Assembly: GCA_000953735.1 (NCBI GenBank)
Contig: LN554852.1
Location: 3,173,846-3,237,845 of the forward strand
DNA length: 64,000 bases
From: Moritella viscosa
GTDB lineage: Bacteria; Pseudomonadota; Gammaproteobacteria; Enterobacterales; Moritellaceae
Direction: 5' to 3'
Numbering within the stretch: position 1 is the first letter of the stretch; each line of letters opens with the position of its first letter. Under the pieces are notes generated by a model. The model was not told the origin of the DNA. It was given only the letters and a program-made list of their open reading frames with translations, and searched no databases. The position numbers and the translations under genes were made by a program. Positions 24,379-33,655 of the stretch are shown piece after piece.

Positions 24379-27300
24379 ATGTTTCAGTTTTATAGAAAAC
24401 CATTATTTATTTCATCATTGATTGCTATTTTAGCAATCGGTGGATTTATCACAATTGTATTTTGGCTCGATATCCAACCAAATTCATTATTATTTTGGTT
24501 ACCAATCTCGGTTGTTATAAGTTTATACTTGGCATTTAATATTGTTTTATATTATAAACGTAAAAAATCGTCAAAAATAAATAATATTGAAACAGAAGCT
24601 GAGATCCTAACCGATACGCTAAAAGCATTGATGAATACATCGGGAAAGAAACCGCTTTATATCGTCCTAGGTAATAAATCCAGTGGTAAATCAACTTTTT
24701 TAGAAACATCAAATACAATAAAACCACTGGATAAGAAAAAAACCGTGAGCAACGATTTTTTTACTTGGATGGAGTCTGATAGTGCCATTTTTTTAAAGCC
24801 TAATCACAGGCTTACTTTTCAAGAACAATCTGCTAACGATGACGAACTTTGGCAAGCGTTTATTAAACAATTAATACGTTCAAATCCAAGAAAACCATTT
24901 GCTGGTTGTTTATTATTCTGGGATATCGAATATCTAATTGTTCATGAAAATGAACAGTTAGATTATACAATGAATATATTATCATCCCGTTTAGAATTTA
25001 TTGTAGGACAAATATCTAGTGCACTACCTATCTACATACTAATAACTAAAATTGATAAACTGAATGGCTTTAAAGAATTTATTAGTCATAGTCCTCTCAA
25101 GTCACATATTGAGTTTTTAAGCATTCCGCTCAAAGAGGCTAAAGGTGCAATTACCGAATATTACTTAGACTGTTTTGATAATATAGTTAAAACGATGGAA
25201 CAAAGTACTTTAGACTGTTCCTCTCAGTGTAATGACTTCGAAGATAAGCAAGCTATTATTTCATTTCCCAAGCAATTTGAGCTTTGCAAAACCGAAATAA
25301 TGCGCCTAGTAAATCAATTAAGTCAGGTAAACCGAGGAATTTATAATCTTGATATTAGAGAACTATTTTTCACATCTGGATTACAAGGCGGACGAAAATA
25401 CAATCTATTAGCAAAAAGTTGTAGCAATTATTTCAATTTACCAATGATCGCATCTGAACATATGCAACTAAATGAAACACCTTATTTCTCCCGTTTTTTG
25501 ATCGAATCTAGAATTCTCCCAGAAGCGAGCTACGCAGGTGAAAACAAAGCTTACCTCCGTACGCTGACACGAAATAGTTACCTTACCCTATCAGGCTGCA
25601 TCTTAATCCTGTTCTTAACTGGTTACACGCTACAAGAAACATTAATAAGTAATATAAATGTCATCAATAATTTAATTGATATTGACACTGTTGATAACTC
25701 GTCTTCAATAAAACAGCGTAAGTTAGATTTAAATAAAGAATTGAGTAAAGTAATCACTAACATAGAACCAATATATGATGCTTGGATAGCAAGTAATCAT
25801 GCTCTTGATGACGAATTTACATCACTTAATTTAAGTAAATTAGACACAACAACTAAACTGGCTTATAAAAGATTAATACTTGAAATTAATAACAAATTAA
25901 TCCCGCTAGTTGAAAAGGTTTACACAATTCAGCTGAGCCAAAAACATAACCGTTATAACGAATCGTTAGCATTACTCAAAGCTTATTTAATGTTAGAACA
26001 AACTGATAAAAGAGATATTGATTATTTAAATAACCAAACAAAAAATATATTAATGACAATGATATCGAATCAAGATAATGTCAAAAAATCTACTATATAC
26101 TTAACAACTTACTTTCAGACTGATTTCCCCCCAGTTGATATAAATGTAGATTTAGTTAGATCGACCCGTCGTTATCTGTTATCAAAATCTAAAGTGGATA
26201 TGGTTTACTCTGACATTTTATCACAAGCAAAAGGTATTGATTTAGGTAAGCTAGATATAGCGAGAACTGTTGGGTTCGATTTTGACAATGTTTTTAGTGA
26301 CCGTTTAAATAAACAACACATTAACATAAACAAAATTTATACTTCAACTGGATTTAGCACATTTTACCGACCTCAAACTGAGCTTTTATCTGAAAAAATA
26401 ATTGCAGATGACTGGGTGTTAGGATTATCAAATAATATCGTACCGACAGAACAAGAGTTAAATATCTTTGAAACCAAAGTACGGAAGAAATACGCCGACG
26501 ACTATATTAGTCAATGGAGAAACGCACTTAGTGAATTAAAAATAAAGCCATATAATAATATAATTGAACTTACCGATTCAATTGATCTTATTTCAGGGCC
26601 ATCATCACCTTTAACGACGGTATTAAAACAGTTATACACAAACACCAAATTTTCACCATCAAAAGAAGAACTTAAGTTACTAAATTCAAAAAATGAATTA
26701 CTTAATAAAGCCCTAGAAGCAACAGCTGGTATCGCAGAAGAAACCTTAAAACCTGACTATTTACTAATGGGTCGAGTTGAGCAAGCGTTCTTCTTAATTA
26801 ACCAATTACAGATAAGAGAAACAGATAGCTCTCCAACACCATGGGACGAGATAATTAGGGCTTTGAGTCAAGTTAGAACCTACATGAAAGATATTACAGA
26901 CTCACCAAACCGACAAATGGCCGCACTATCCGCCGCTAAAAAAAGAATGGAAATTACAGAGTCAGATCCTTTGATCCGACTAAAACAAATAGCGCAGAAA
27001 TCACCAGAACCGATCAGAACTTGGTTATTAGATATCGTAAATCAAACATGGGCGATGATGCTCCAAGAGGCTACAAAAGGCGTACAACAACTCTGGTTAA
27101 GTGATGTTTACGGTAAGTTTGAATACATTGGAACAAATCGCTATCCATTTAATCGAGAGGCTGCTGAAGAAATTTCGTTAGAAGAATTTGATAACTTTTT
27201 TGCGAAAGGCGGAATACTCGATAGTTTTATAACACAACATCTATCTGCATTTTATGATATTAACTTGTGGCAACCTAAACGTGTAAATGGAGAGTATTTA

Positions 27301-27792
27301 CAGCTATCTCAGGCATTAATGGTACAACTAAAGAACTTCAATACGATCCGAGATACCTTGATTGATAATACTTCAAACTCATTTAAAGTTCCATTTAGTA
27401 TCAAAATTGTAGATCTAGATTCAAGTGCAATAAGAGCTAAGATTGACATTGCAGGCCAGGTTTTAAATTACTATCACGGCCCGAGTAAAGTCAAAGAACT
27501 TGTATGGCCACCTAAAAGTGGAGATTTTTCTGTTAATTTCACAATTCAAGACATAACAAAAGAAGGAAAACAACATGTACTAAGCAAAGATGGACAATGG
27601 GCCTTATATCGTCTACTAGACGATACCAATATAACGACATCTGAAGAAGGTGGGTTTACAAGTGAAATAAAAGTGTCAGGACGAGAACTAAAAATAATAA
27701 TACGACCTGCAACACCAAATAATCCATTTACACTACCTGAGTTGTTCAATTTTGAATTACCAAAAAAAATAAATAATGATAAAAATACATAA
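24379..27792 (+). CDS. tssM: TssM/IcmF inner-membrane protein
   Basis: 1137 residues. Two N-terminal transmembrane helices (about 9-29 and 37-58) are followed by a cytoplasmic NTPase domain with an intact Walker A (GNKSSGKS, residues 98-105), a third helix near 400 (LTLSGCILILFLTGYTL) and a large periplasmic part ending in the IcmF C-terminal beta domain that binds TssJ (QWALYRLLDDTN). It spans the periplasm in the membrane complex. Ribosome site AAAGG. Followed by the Lrp-type gene after a short tandem repeat. Confidence 0.95.
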   Translation: MFQFYRKPLFISSLIAILAIGGFITIVFWLDIQPNSLLFWLPISVVISLYLAFNIVLYYKRKKSSKINNIETEAEILTDTLKALMNTSGKKPLYIVLGNKSSGKSTFLETSNTIKPLDKKKTVSNDFFTWMESDSAIFLKPNHRLTFQEQSANDDELWQAFIKQLIRSNPRKPFAGCLLFWDIEYLIVHENEQLDYTMNILSSRLEFIVGQISSALPIYILITKIDKLNGFKEFISHSPLKSHIEFLSIPLKEAKGAITEYYLDCFDNIVKTMEQSTLDCSSQCNDFEDKQAIISFPKQFELCKTEIMRLVNQLSQVNRGIYNLDIRELFFTSGLQGGRKYNLLAKSCSNYFNLPMIASEHMQLNETPYFSRFLIESRILPEASYAGENKAYLRTLTRNSYLTLSGCILILFLTGYTLQETLISNINVINNLIDIDTVDNSSSIKQRKLDLNKELSKVITNIEPIYDAWIASNHALDDEFTSLNLSKLDTTTKLAYKRLILEINNKLIPLVEKVYTIQLSQKHNRYNESLALLKAYLMLEQTDKRDIDYLNNQTKNILMTMISNQDNVKKSTIYLTTYFQTDFPPVDINVDLVRSTRRYLLSKSKVDMVYSDILSQAKGIDLGKLDIARTVGFDFDNVFSDRLNKQHININKIYTSTGFSTFYRPQTELLSEKIIADDWVLGLSNNIVPTEQELNIFETKVRKKYADDYISQWRNALSELKIKPYNNIIELTDSIDLISGPSSPLTTVLKQLYTNTKFSPSKEELKLLNSKNELLNKALEATAGIAEETLKPDYLLMGRVEQAFFLINQLQIRETDSSPTPWDEIIRALSQVRTYMKDITDSPNRQMAALSAAKKRMEITESDPLIRLKQIAQKSPEPIRTWLLDIVNQTWAMMLQEATKGVQQLWLSDVYGKFEYIGTNRYPFNREAAEEISLEEFDNFFAKGGILDSFITQHLSAFYDINLWQPKRVNGEYLQLSQALMVQLKNFNTIRDTLIDNTSNSFKVPFSIKIVDLDSSAIRAKIDIAGQVLNYYHGPSKVKELVWPPKSGDFSVNFTIQDITKEGKQHVLSKDGQWALYRLLDDTNITTSEEGGFTSEIKVSGRELKIIIRPATPNNPFTLPELFNFELPKKINNDKNT

Positions 27793-27816
27793 TAAAAATA
27801 AAAATAAAAATAAAAA
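27793..27816. repeat. Four perfect TAAAAA repeats between tssM and the Lrp-type gene
   Basis: A 24-base simple-sequence tract starting at the base after the tssM stop and ending 19 bases before the next ATG. No ribosome site is recognisable in the remaining spacer. Confidence 0.85.
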
Positions 27817-27834
27817 TATGGATAAAACATAAAA

Positions 27835-28287
27835 ATGGAAGAAACAACAAAACTAGATAGATTAGATAAATTAGATCGTAAAATATTATCGATCCTGCTA
27901 TCTAACGGACGAGAATCAATTGCAAATTTGTCTCGAAGTGTCGGTTTATCAAGAACTGCAATATCTGAAAGAATTAATCGATTAGAAAAAGCAGGGACAA
28001 TTAGGGGCTACACAGCTCAATTACAAATTGATAGTAAAGAAAGGCGTGCTATCTCATACCTGCTAATAAGTTGTCATAATGGCCAACGTAATGAGGTATC
28101 TAAAACATTAAAAGGTATTCCTGAAATAAGGAATACCTGCATAACGGGAGGAGAATACGACATAATAGCAAGACTAGAAGCTTCGGATTTATATCAAATT
28201 CACATTTTATGTGACAAGATTGAAAATATTTCAGGTATTAGCGAATTACAAACATCTGTTGTTTTATATCAATCAGTAGATCGATAA
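27835..28287 (+). CDS. Lrp/AsnC-family transcriptional regulator
   Basis: 150 residues: N-terminal helix-turn-helix (LDRKILSILLSNGRESIANLSRSVGLSRTAISERINRLEKAGTIRGYTAQL) and C-terminal RAM domain (SYLLISCHNGQ...TCITGGEYDIIARLEASD). It is in an operon with tssM. In V. parahaemolyticus T6SS1 a regulator gene (VP1407) near icmF is reported as a positive regulator of that system; the position is equivalent, the equivalence is inference. The poor ribosome site and the TAAAAA tract suggest low or variable translation. Confidence 0.85.
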   Translation: MEETTKLDRLDKLDRKILSILLSNGRESIANLSRSVGLSRTAISERINRLEKAGTIRGYTAQLQIDSKERRAISYLLISCHNGQRNEVSKTLKGIPEIRNTCITGGEYDIIARLEASDLYQIHILCDKIENISGISELQTSVVLYQSVDR

Positions 28288-28404
28288 AATAAATCACGTT
28301 GTCATATTTTTGAGTTGTATTTTCAAGAAAGTCTTCAATTTGCTATAGCGAGCTTAAGTAAGCCTTAATCTCTAGACATTCGATCATTACTTTTAATGCA
28401 TGCT

Positions 28405-29400
28405 TTAATAGCATCCCGCGATACTAATAATATTATCATTGTCGTGGGATGTTCCTAACCAAAACGTTTGGCCTAATGTATTCCCTTCTCCCCTACCGAG
28501 TACATTTTTAGGTAACGTCTTATTTTTCACTTTTATTTTAATATCCCAAGCTAAAGGGTCAATTAAAATGAATTTCATTAATTCTTTTAAGACCGTATTT
28601 AATTCTTGCCCAGGCAAAAATTTTAGGTAATTAGAAAAATCTAATTCATTAATACATAAGTTAAATTTACCAGATAGATCCGCGAGAGTTTTACCTATAT
28701 GTAAATCATGTCCTAATATACAGTTCCGTTGATTTAGGTGGTTAATTTGACTATCCGAAATATTTACTCGACGGTAAACCCACTCTTCTATTGTCACATT
28801 ATCTAACCCAAAGCAATGTGCAATAATGCCTGACACTAGCTTGGGTGAACGTGTTCGAGTCGATAATTGACCTACATAAGATAACAACTTAGCCTTATCT
28901 AAATTTACGTCATTACAATGCTGTATCGATTCAGACAAGCCGATAAAATTAAACAGGTGACCAGACAACGTATCGCCGGCGCCACTCTTATACTGCACAT
29001 GATGCCGATATTTCTTCCACGTTTGGTATAATAACGATAGATATCGATTATGAAAGAAGTCAAGGAAATACCGAATAGGGTTATCATCATCTCGCCCAGC
29101 TAATTTTTCAACGTAAGAGCTTGGTAATGGTGAACTGCTACCATGTAAACCTAAAAAATTAACTTCTAAATTTATATAATCGCGACCTCCATGCTGATAA
29201 CTGACTATATTATTTATATCACTCTTAGGGTAAGATAATTCAGGTGAAACAGAAAAACGAATGTACTCATCAATAGTGTATTTATTCGTCCCAATTCCAT
29301 TATATATAGCGCTATTATCCTGTTGGTATTTCTTCTCAAGTAATGAGGTTAAGTGAAAGAAACTGTAATTATGCGCATTTTTTATTATATTATCCATCAT
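28405..29400 (-). CDS. tssG: TssG baseplate protein
   Basis: 331 residues. Typical TssG features: NYSFFHLTSLLEKKY near the start, the VNFLGLHGSSSPLPSSYVE block and DFFHNRYLSLLYQTWKKYRH. TssG and TssF form the baseplate wedge with TssE and TssK. It overlaps the end of tssF (ATGA at 29397-29400). Last gene of the long hcp-to-tssG run. Confidence 0.93.
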   Translation of the reverse strand: MMDNIIKNAHNYSFFHLTSLLEKKYQQDNSAIYNGIGTNKYTIDEYIRFSVSPELSYPKSDINNIVSYQHGGRDYINLEVNFLGLHGSSSPLPSSYVEKLAGRDDDNPIRYFLDFFHNRYLSLLYQTWKKYRHHVQYKSGAGDTLSGHLFNFIGLSESIQHCNDVNLDKAKLLSYVGQLSTRTRSPKLVSGIIAHCFGLDNVTIEEWVYRRVNISDSQINHLNQRNCILGHDLHIGKTLADLSGKFNLCINELDFSNYLKFLPGQELNTVLKELMKFILIDPLAWDIKIKVKNKTLPKNVLGRGEGNTLGQTFWLGTSHDNDNIISIAGCY

Positions 29401-31145
29401 AGAATCGGCTGCTGCCCTACTTTACCAGACCAATTGTAAACCTCACTGTTCACAATGTTCAAAACTTCAAGCTCAGTGAATGAGTTAATACTTGCGTATA
29501 ATCGTATAAACTCATTAAGAACTGAAGAAAATAAGAACATATCACCTTCATTAGTAAACAAATTCGAGTCCATATCCATTTTTAGCTTCATACCCCGTAT
29601 TGATACACCTTTATAAATACGTTCAACAGGTACTGTTACTATATTTTTTATTCCGTCTAACCGTTGCTGAGAAGCGCGTTGAGATTGTCGATCACTATTC
29701 GCATTAAAATCATATGTTGATAATAAAATCTTTAACGCATCAATATTTGCAAGTGACAAATAGTTTAATGACATATTCGAGATTAACTGCCACTGAAGTG
29801 CTCCGTTAATATTAGGACTAACTGATGCAGTTGGTTTTGTTATATTCGTAAATGAAGAATACCCTGGTGAATTCTGTGTAGAATAAGTAATATCACCAAT
29901 AATCAATCGCTCGGCAAGATTCGCATTACTGCATGTAAGCTTCATTAGTACGGTTTCAGACGATAGATTCGTTATTTCATTCTGGTGCGAGTAAAAAGAA
30001 ATATAACGCTCAAAACCATTACCTGAAATTCGCTCTGCAACATTCGATTTATAATAATCCCGCTTTTCAAACATATTAATTTGATGCTCAAATGACTCAA
30101 ACTCTAATAACTGTTTACGTTTTCGTTCATTATTATCCCAACTATCAACATTATTAATCGAGTACACCTCATAGTGATCTTGATTAGGGCTTTGTGGCCT
30201 AACTTTATATTGAGTTTGTTTATGCTCAATTCTTATTGGGTCGGCATCTTTATCAAATAGATTTACTATTGGAGTACAATGTAGTTGGAAATGCTTATCT
30301 TTTATCACAACATCTAAAGGTAAGGCGCGAGAAAAAACAAATGATATTTTAACTGTATTCCGCTGTGGTAACCCATTTAGCCAATCAAGCCCATGAAGAT
30401 CAAAGAACATAAATTTTTCTGGTAATGAAAAATACTCTTGTAATAACCGATAGCCAGCAAACGAGTTTTCACCGTAAGGTAATAAGCTTTCATTATCAGC
30501 GTAACCGGCTGGAGTAATCATTGAAGCTGGTAACCGCTTGCAACATCCTCCCCCCGCATCCAACTCGATATAATCCAAGTAACGGAACAACCAAAGAAAT
30601 ACACTCATTGAAATATGGCGTTCACCATTTAGATAAAATCTTAATGTATCAAGTCCAATACGAGAAAGCTCAAGGTCATTTTCGACACTGAGATTGAGAC
30701 TAATAACAGAGCTAGAACGACTATTCTCTTGTTTTACACTATTGATTTTGATTGGATACATATCAACGTCATAACAAGTTCTAAAAATGCATTTGGTGCC
30801 ATCGATCAATTTACTGGCCATTTCTACACCTGAGGAAACACGTGTTTTTTCTGTTACACCACCACTATTTGGAGTTAACTGAGCAATACACATTGAAGGT
30901 ATAGAACGAGTATAATGAGGCCATAACAATGTCATTAGAGATTGAGTTAGCTCTGGAAATTCATCATCTATTTTTTCTCTAATACGGCCAGTTAAAAATG
31001 CAAACCCTTCTAATAACCGCTCTACATCAGGATCATGAGAGCTTTCTGACAGAAAATTAGCTAGTTTGGGATGCTGCTTAGCAAATTCATTACCAGCTTC
31101 TTTTAGATAAGTCAGCTCACTTTGAAAGTACCTAATATTACTCAC
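29397..31145 (-). CDS. tssF: TssF baseplate protein
   Basis: 582 residues, the usual TssF length. The start RYFQSELTYLKEAGNEFAKQHPKLANFL, then DPDVERLLEGFAFLTGRIREKIDDEFPELTQSLMTLLWPHY, is diagnostic. The start codon is GTG with GGAG ten bases upstream. Twelve bases after tssE. Confidence 0.95.
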   Translation of the reverse strand: MSNIRYFQSELTYLKEAGNEFAKQHPKLANFLSESSHDPDVERLLEGFAFLTGRIREKIDDEFPELTQSLMTLLWPHYTRSIPSMCIAQLTPNSGGVTEKTRVSSGVEMASKLIDGTKCIFRTCYDVDMYPIKINSVKQENSRSSSVISLNLSVENDLELSRIGLDTLRFYLNGERHISMSVFLWLFRYLDYIELDAGGGCCKRLPASMITPAGYADNESLLPYGENSFAGYRLLQEYFSLPEKFMFFDLHGLDWLNGLPQRNTVKISFVFSRALPLDVVIKDKHFQLHCTPIVNLFDKDADPIRIEHKQTQYKVRPQSPNQDHYEVYSINNVDSWDNNERKRKQLLEFESFEHQINMFEKRDYYKSNVAERISGNGFERYISFYSHQNEITNLSSETVLMKLTCSNANLAERLIIGDITYSTQNSPGYSSFTNITKPTASVSPNINGALQWQLISNMSLNYLSLANIDALKILLSTYDFNANSDRQSQRASQQRLDGIKNIVTVPVERIYKGVSIRGMKLKMDMDSNLFTNEGDMFLFSSVLNEFIRLYASINSFTELEVLNIVNSEVYNWSGKVGQQPIL

Positions 31146-31157
31146 TTAATACTCCAT

Positions 31158-31568
31158 TCATACGTTAAATTGTCCATTGACTCCCATATGAACATCTATC
31201 GATAATGGCATCTTCATGCCATTATGAGAGATATCTCCAGAGATGCTAAAATTAAGCTGAAGGGGATCATCATTATTCGTGCGATATAGTACATTTACCC
31301 GTTTAATTCGAGGTTCAAACTTTTTAATTGTATATATGATATTTTTGCGGATGTTTGATACTAAATTAGTATGATTGGATAACACATCGTTGAAATCTGG
31401 TAGTCCATAGTCAACACAGATCATCGCATTACCTGCGTGAGTGTTAAGCAAGTCAGCAAGATGTTGATGAATAGATTCGACTAAGTGTTTGTGAGATACC
31501 ACTTTTTCATAGCTATTTTTACTTTCACCCAGCTCAATACGTTCGAACAGTCTATAACCTTTTTCCAT
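31158..31568 (-). CDS. tssE: TssE, gp25-like baseplate protein
   Basis: 136 residues. Contains RLFERI near the start, the central DYGLPDF and the LNFSISGDI strand of the gp25/lysozyme-like family. It starts sheath polymerisation at the baseplate. A stem-loop lies between it and tssC. Confidence 0.9.
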   Translation of the reverse strand: MEKGYRLFERIELGESKNSYEKVVSHKHLVESIHQHLADLLNTHAGNAMICVDYGLPDFNDVLSNHTNLVSNIRKNIIYTIKKFEPRIKRVNVLYRTNNDDPLQLNFSISGDISHNGMKMPLSIDVHMGVNGQFNV

Positions 31569-31582
31569 ACGCTATCTTATAA

Positions 31583-31611
31583 TTAAGCGGTGATACATGC
31601 TCACCGCTTAA
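31583..31611. terminator. Perfect hairpin between tssC and tssE
   Basis: An 11-base perfect inverted repeat (TTAAGCGGTGA / TCACCGCTTAA) with a 7-base loop. On the transcribed minus strand it is followed by TTATAAG, not a T-run, so it is more likely a partial attenuator or an mRNA 3'-end stabiliser for tssBC than a full terminator. Confidence 0.6.
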
Positions 31612-31639
31612 AATTAAATGTAAATTAATATAAATCAGC

Positions 31640-33118
31640 CTAACTTTGGTCTAATTTACCAACCAAAGACAGATCGAAACTTGCCCCCATATATTTAAAA
31701 TGAGGTCGAACTGATAGTGAGACTTTATACCAGCCAGGATCGCCATCAACTTCCGACACGTTGATTTTAGCCGCTCTTAACGGACGACGACCACGAACTT
31801 CTGCTGGCGGATTTTCTTGATCAGAAACGTATTGACGTATCCACTTATTTAGCTCGATTTCTAAATCTGAACGTTCTTTCCACGAACCGATCTGTTCACG
31901 CTGCAATACTTTAATATAATGCGCTAATCGATTGATAATGAACATATAAGGTAGTTGCGTACCTAATTTATAATTCATTTCAGCGGCTTTACCTTCTGGT
32001 GTATTCGGAAACACTTTAGGCTTTTGAACTGAGTTTGCTGAGAAGAATGACGCATTGTCAGAACCTTTACGCATCGTTAACGCGATAAAGCCTTCTTCAG
32101 CTAATTCGTATTCACGGCGATCAGAAATAAGGATTTCTGTTGGTATTTTAGTTTCAATTTGCCCCATAGATTCAAAATTATGAATAGGTAAATCAAATAC
32201 AGCGCCACCACTTTGTGGTCCGATGATATTTGGACACCAACGATATTTCGCAAATGACTCTGCTATTTTCGATGCCATCGCGAATGCTGAATTCCCCCAC
32301 AAGTAATTATTATGACTATCAGTAACAGTTTCATTATAATCAAATGACTTAATCGGGTTATCTTCTACAGAATATGGGCTGCGCAACATAAATCGTGAAG
32401 CACACAAACCTAGATAACGCGCATCTTCATGCTCTCTAAGGCCACGCCATTTCGTATATTGCGGTCCTTCAAATACCGATTTAAGATCTTTAAGATTCGG
32501 TAATTCTTCATAACTATCCACGCCAAAGAATTTAGCTGACACAGATGAAATAAATGGTGCATGCGACATCGCGCCAACATTCGACATATATTCTAATAAT
32601 TTCATGTCAGGCGATGTAGAATCAAACTGGTAATCACAAATTACAGCACCTACAGGTTTACCACCAAATTGGCCATATTCACGCGTATATATTTGCTTAT
32701 AAAGACCAGATTTAACCACTTCAGGTGCATCATCAAAATCGTCTAATACTTCATCTTTTTTCGCAGAAATTAGTTCTATTTGAATATTTTCACGAAAATC
32801 AGTATGGTCAACAAGATATTTAAGGCCACGCCAAGTCGATTCAATAGCTTGAACTTCTTCATTATGTAAAATAGCATCAACTTGCGATGATAATTTAGCA
32901 TCAATATCTGAAATCATTAAATCAACAAGTGATTGCTCTACTTTCTCAACGGCATTATGACTTAATAGTTCAGCAATAAATGCTTCAACACCACGTTTAG
33001 CGATACTGAAACCTTCATCTGTAGGCTTTAATCTTGTTTCATTCAAAATACTATCAAGTAACGAACCTGATTCAGCTAGACTTACGTCTTGCTCTGCTGT
33101 TTGTGCATCTAAACTCAT
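31640..33118 (-). CDS. tssC: TssC large sheath protein
   Basis: 492 residues. Diagnostic blocks: LVDLMISDIDAKLSSQVDAILHNEEVQAIESTWRGLKYLV, DYQFDSTSPDMKLL, ASRFMLRSPY, YRWCPNIIGPQSGGAV, LPYMFIINRLAHYIKVLQREQIGSW and RPLRAAKINVSEVDGDPGWYKVSLSVRPHFKYMGASFDLSL. With TssB it forms the contractile sheath; ClpV recycles it. Eight bases after tssB. Confidence 0.97.
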   Translation of the reverse strand: MSLDAQTAEQDVSLAESGSLLDSILNETRLKPTDEGFSIAKRGVEAFIAELLSHNAVEKVEQSLVDLMISDIDAKLSSQVDAILHNEEVQAIESTWRGLKYLVDHTDFRENIQIELISAKKDEVLDDFDDAPEVVKSGLYKQIYTREYGQFGGKPVGAVICDYQFDSTSPDMKLLEYMSNVGAMSHAPFISSVSAKFFGVDSYEELPNLKDLKSVFEGPQYTKWRGLREHEDARYLGLCASRFMLRSPYSVEDNPIKSFDYNETVTDSHNNYLWGNSAFAMASKIAESFAKYRWCPNIIGPQSGGAVFDLPIHNFESMGQIETKIPTEILISDRREYELAEEGFIALTMRKGSDNASFFSANSVQKPKVFPNTPEGKAAEMNYKLGTQLPYMFIINRLAHYIKVLQREQIGSWKERSDLEIELNKWIRQYVSDQENPPAEVRGRRPLRAAKINVSEVDGDPGWYKVSLSVRPHFKYMGASFDLSLVGKLDQS

Positions 33119-33126
33119 ACTAGCTT

Positions 33127-33624
33127 CTATCCTTCTTCCGTGTTATCAACATTTAACTCTTCTAACAACAACTTACGAGAAGGTTCGTCTTGAAGAATTG
33201 ACGCAATTTTCTTACGAAAAGCAGGTACGTTACCAAGAGGTCCTTTTAATGCAACGAGGGCTTCTCTTAAATCAAGTAAGCTCTTTAGTTCAGGAACATT
33301 TTCAGCCAACGATTCAGGAGAAAAATCCTTTATGCTATTAAAAGTAAGATCAACGCCTATTTGCCCGCCTTCTTCTCCACTTAATTTATTCTCAACATTA
33401 ACCTTAATGTTTGGAGAATAGCCTTCAAGTACATCATTAAAATTATCTTTATTGATGTTAACTGGTGTACGATCTTCTATTGGAGTATCATCAGATTTTG
33501 CAGAAAAATCACCAATAACCATCATACTTAGAGGTAATTCAACCTCTTCACTTACATCTCCTGTAGCAGGAACATATCGAATATTAATACGCTCTTTTGG
33601 AGCAACTGAGCCATCGCGTGACAT
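33127..33624 (-). CDS. tssB: TssB small sheath protein
   Basis: 165 residues. Contains SVAPKERINIRYVP, ELPLSMMVIGDFS, FNDVLEGYSPNIKVNVENKL and FNSIKDFSPE, all typical of TssB/VipA. It pairs with TssC in the sheath and carries the ClpV-interacting region. Confidence 0.96.
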   Translation of the reverse strand: MSRDGSVAPKERINIRYVPATGDVSEEVELPLSMMVIGDFSAKSDDTPIEDRTPVNINKDNFNDVLEGYSPNIKVNVENKLSGEEGGQIGVDLTFNSIKDFSPESLAENVPELKSLLDLREALVALKGPLGNVPAFRKKIASILQDEPSRKLLLEELNVDNTEEG

Positions 33625-33655
33625 AACAATCCTTATTTATTATTTATTTAGGTTT

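Noticed and set aside
28412-28451. Terminator at the end of tssG
   Set aside because: The 10-base arms lie inside the coding sequence with a 20-base loop, and no T-run follows on either strand.
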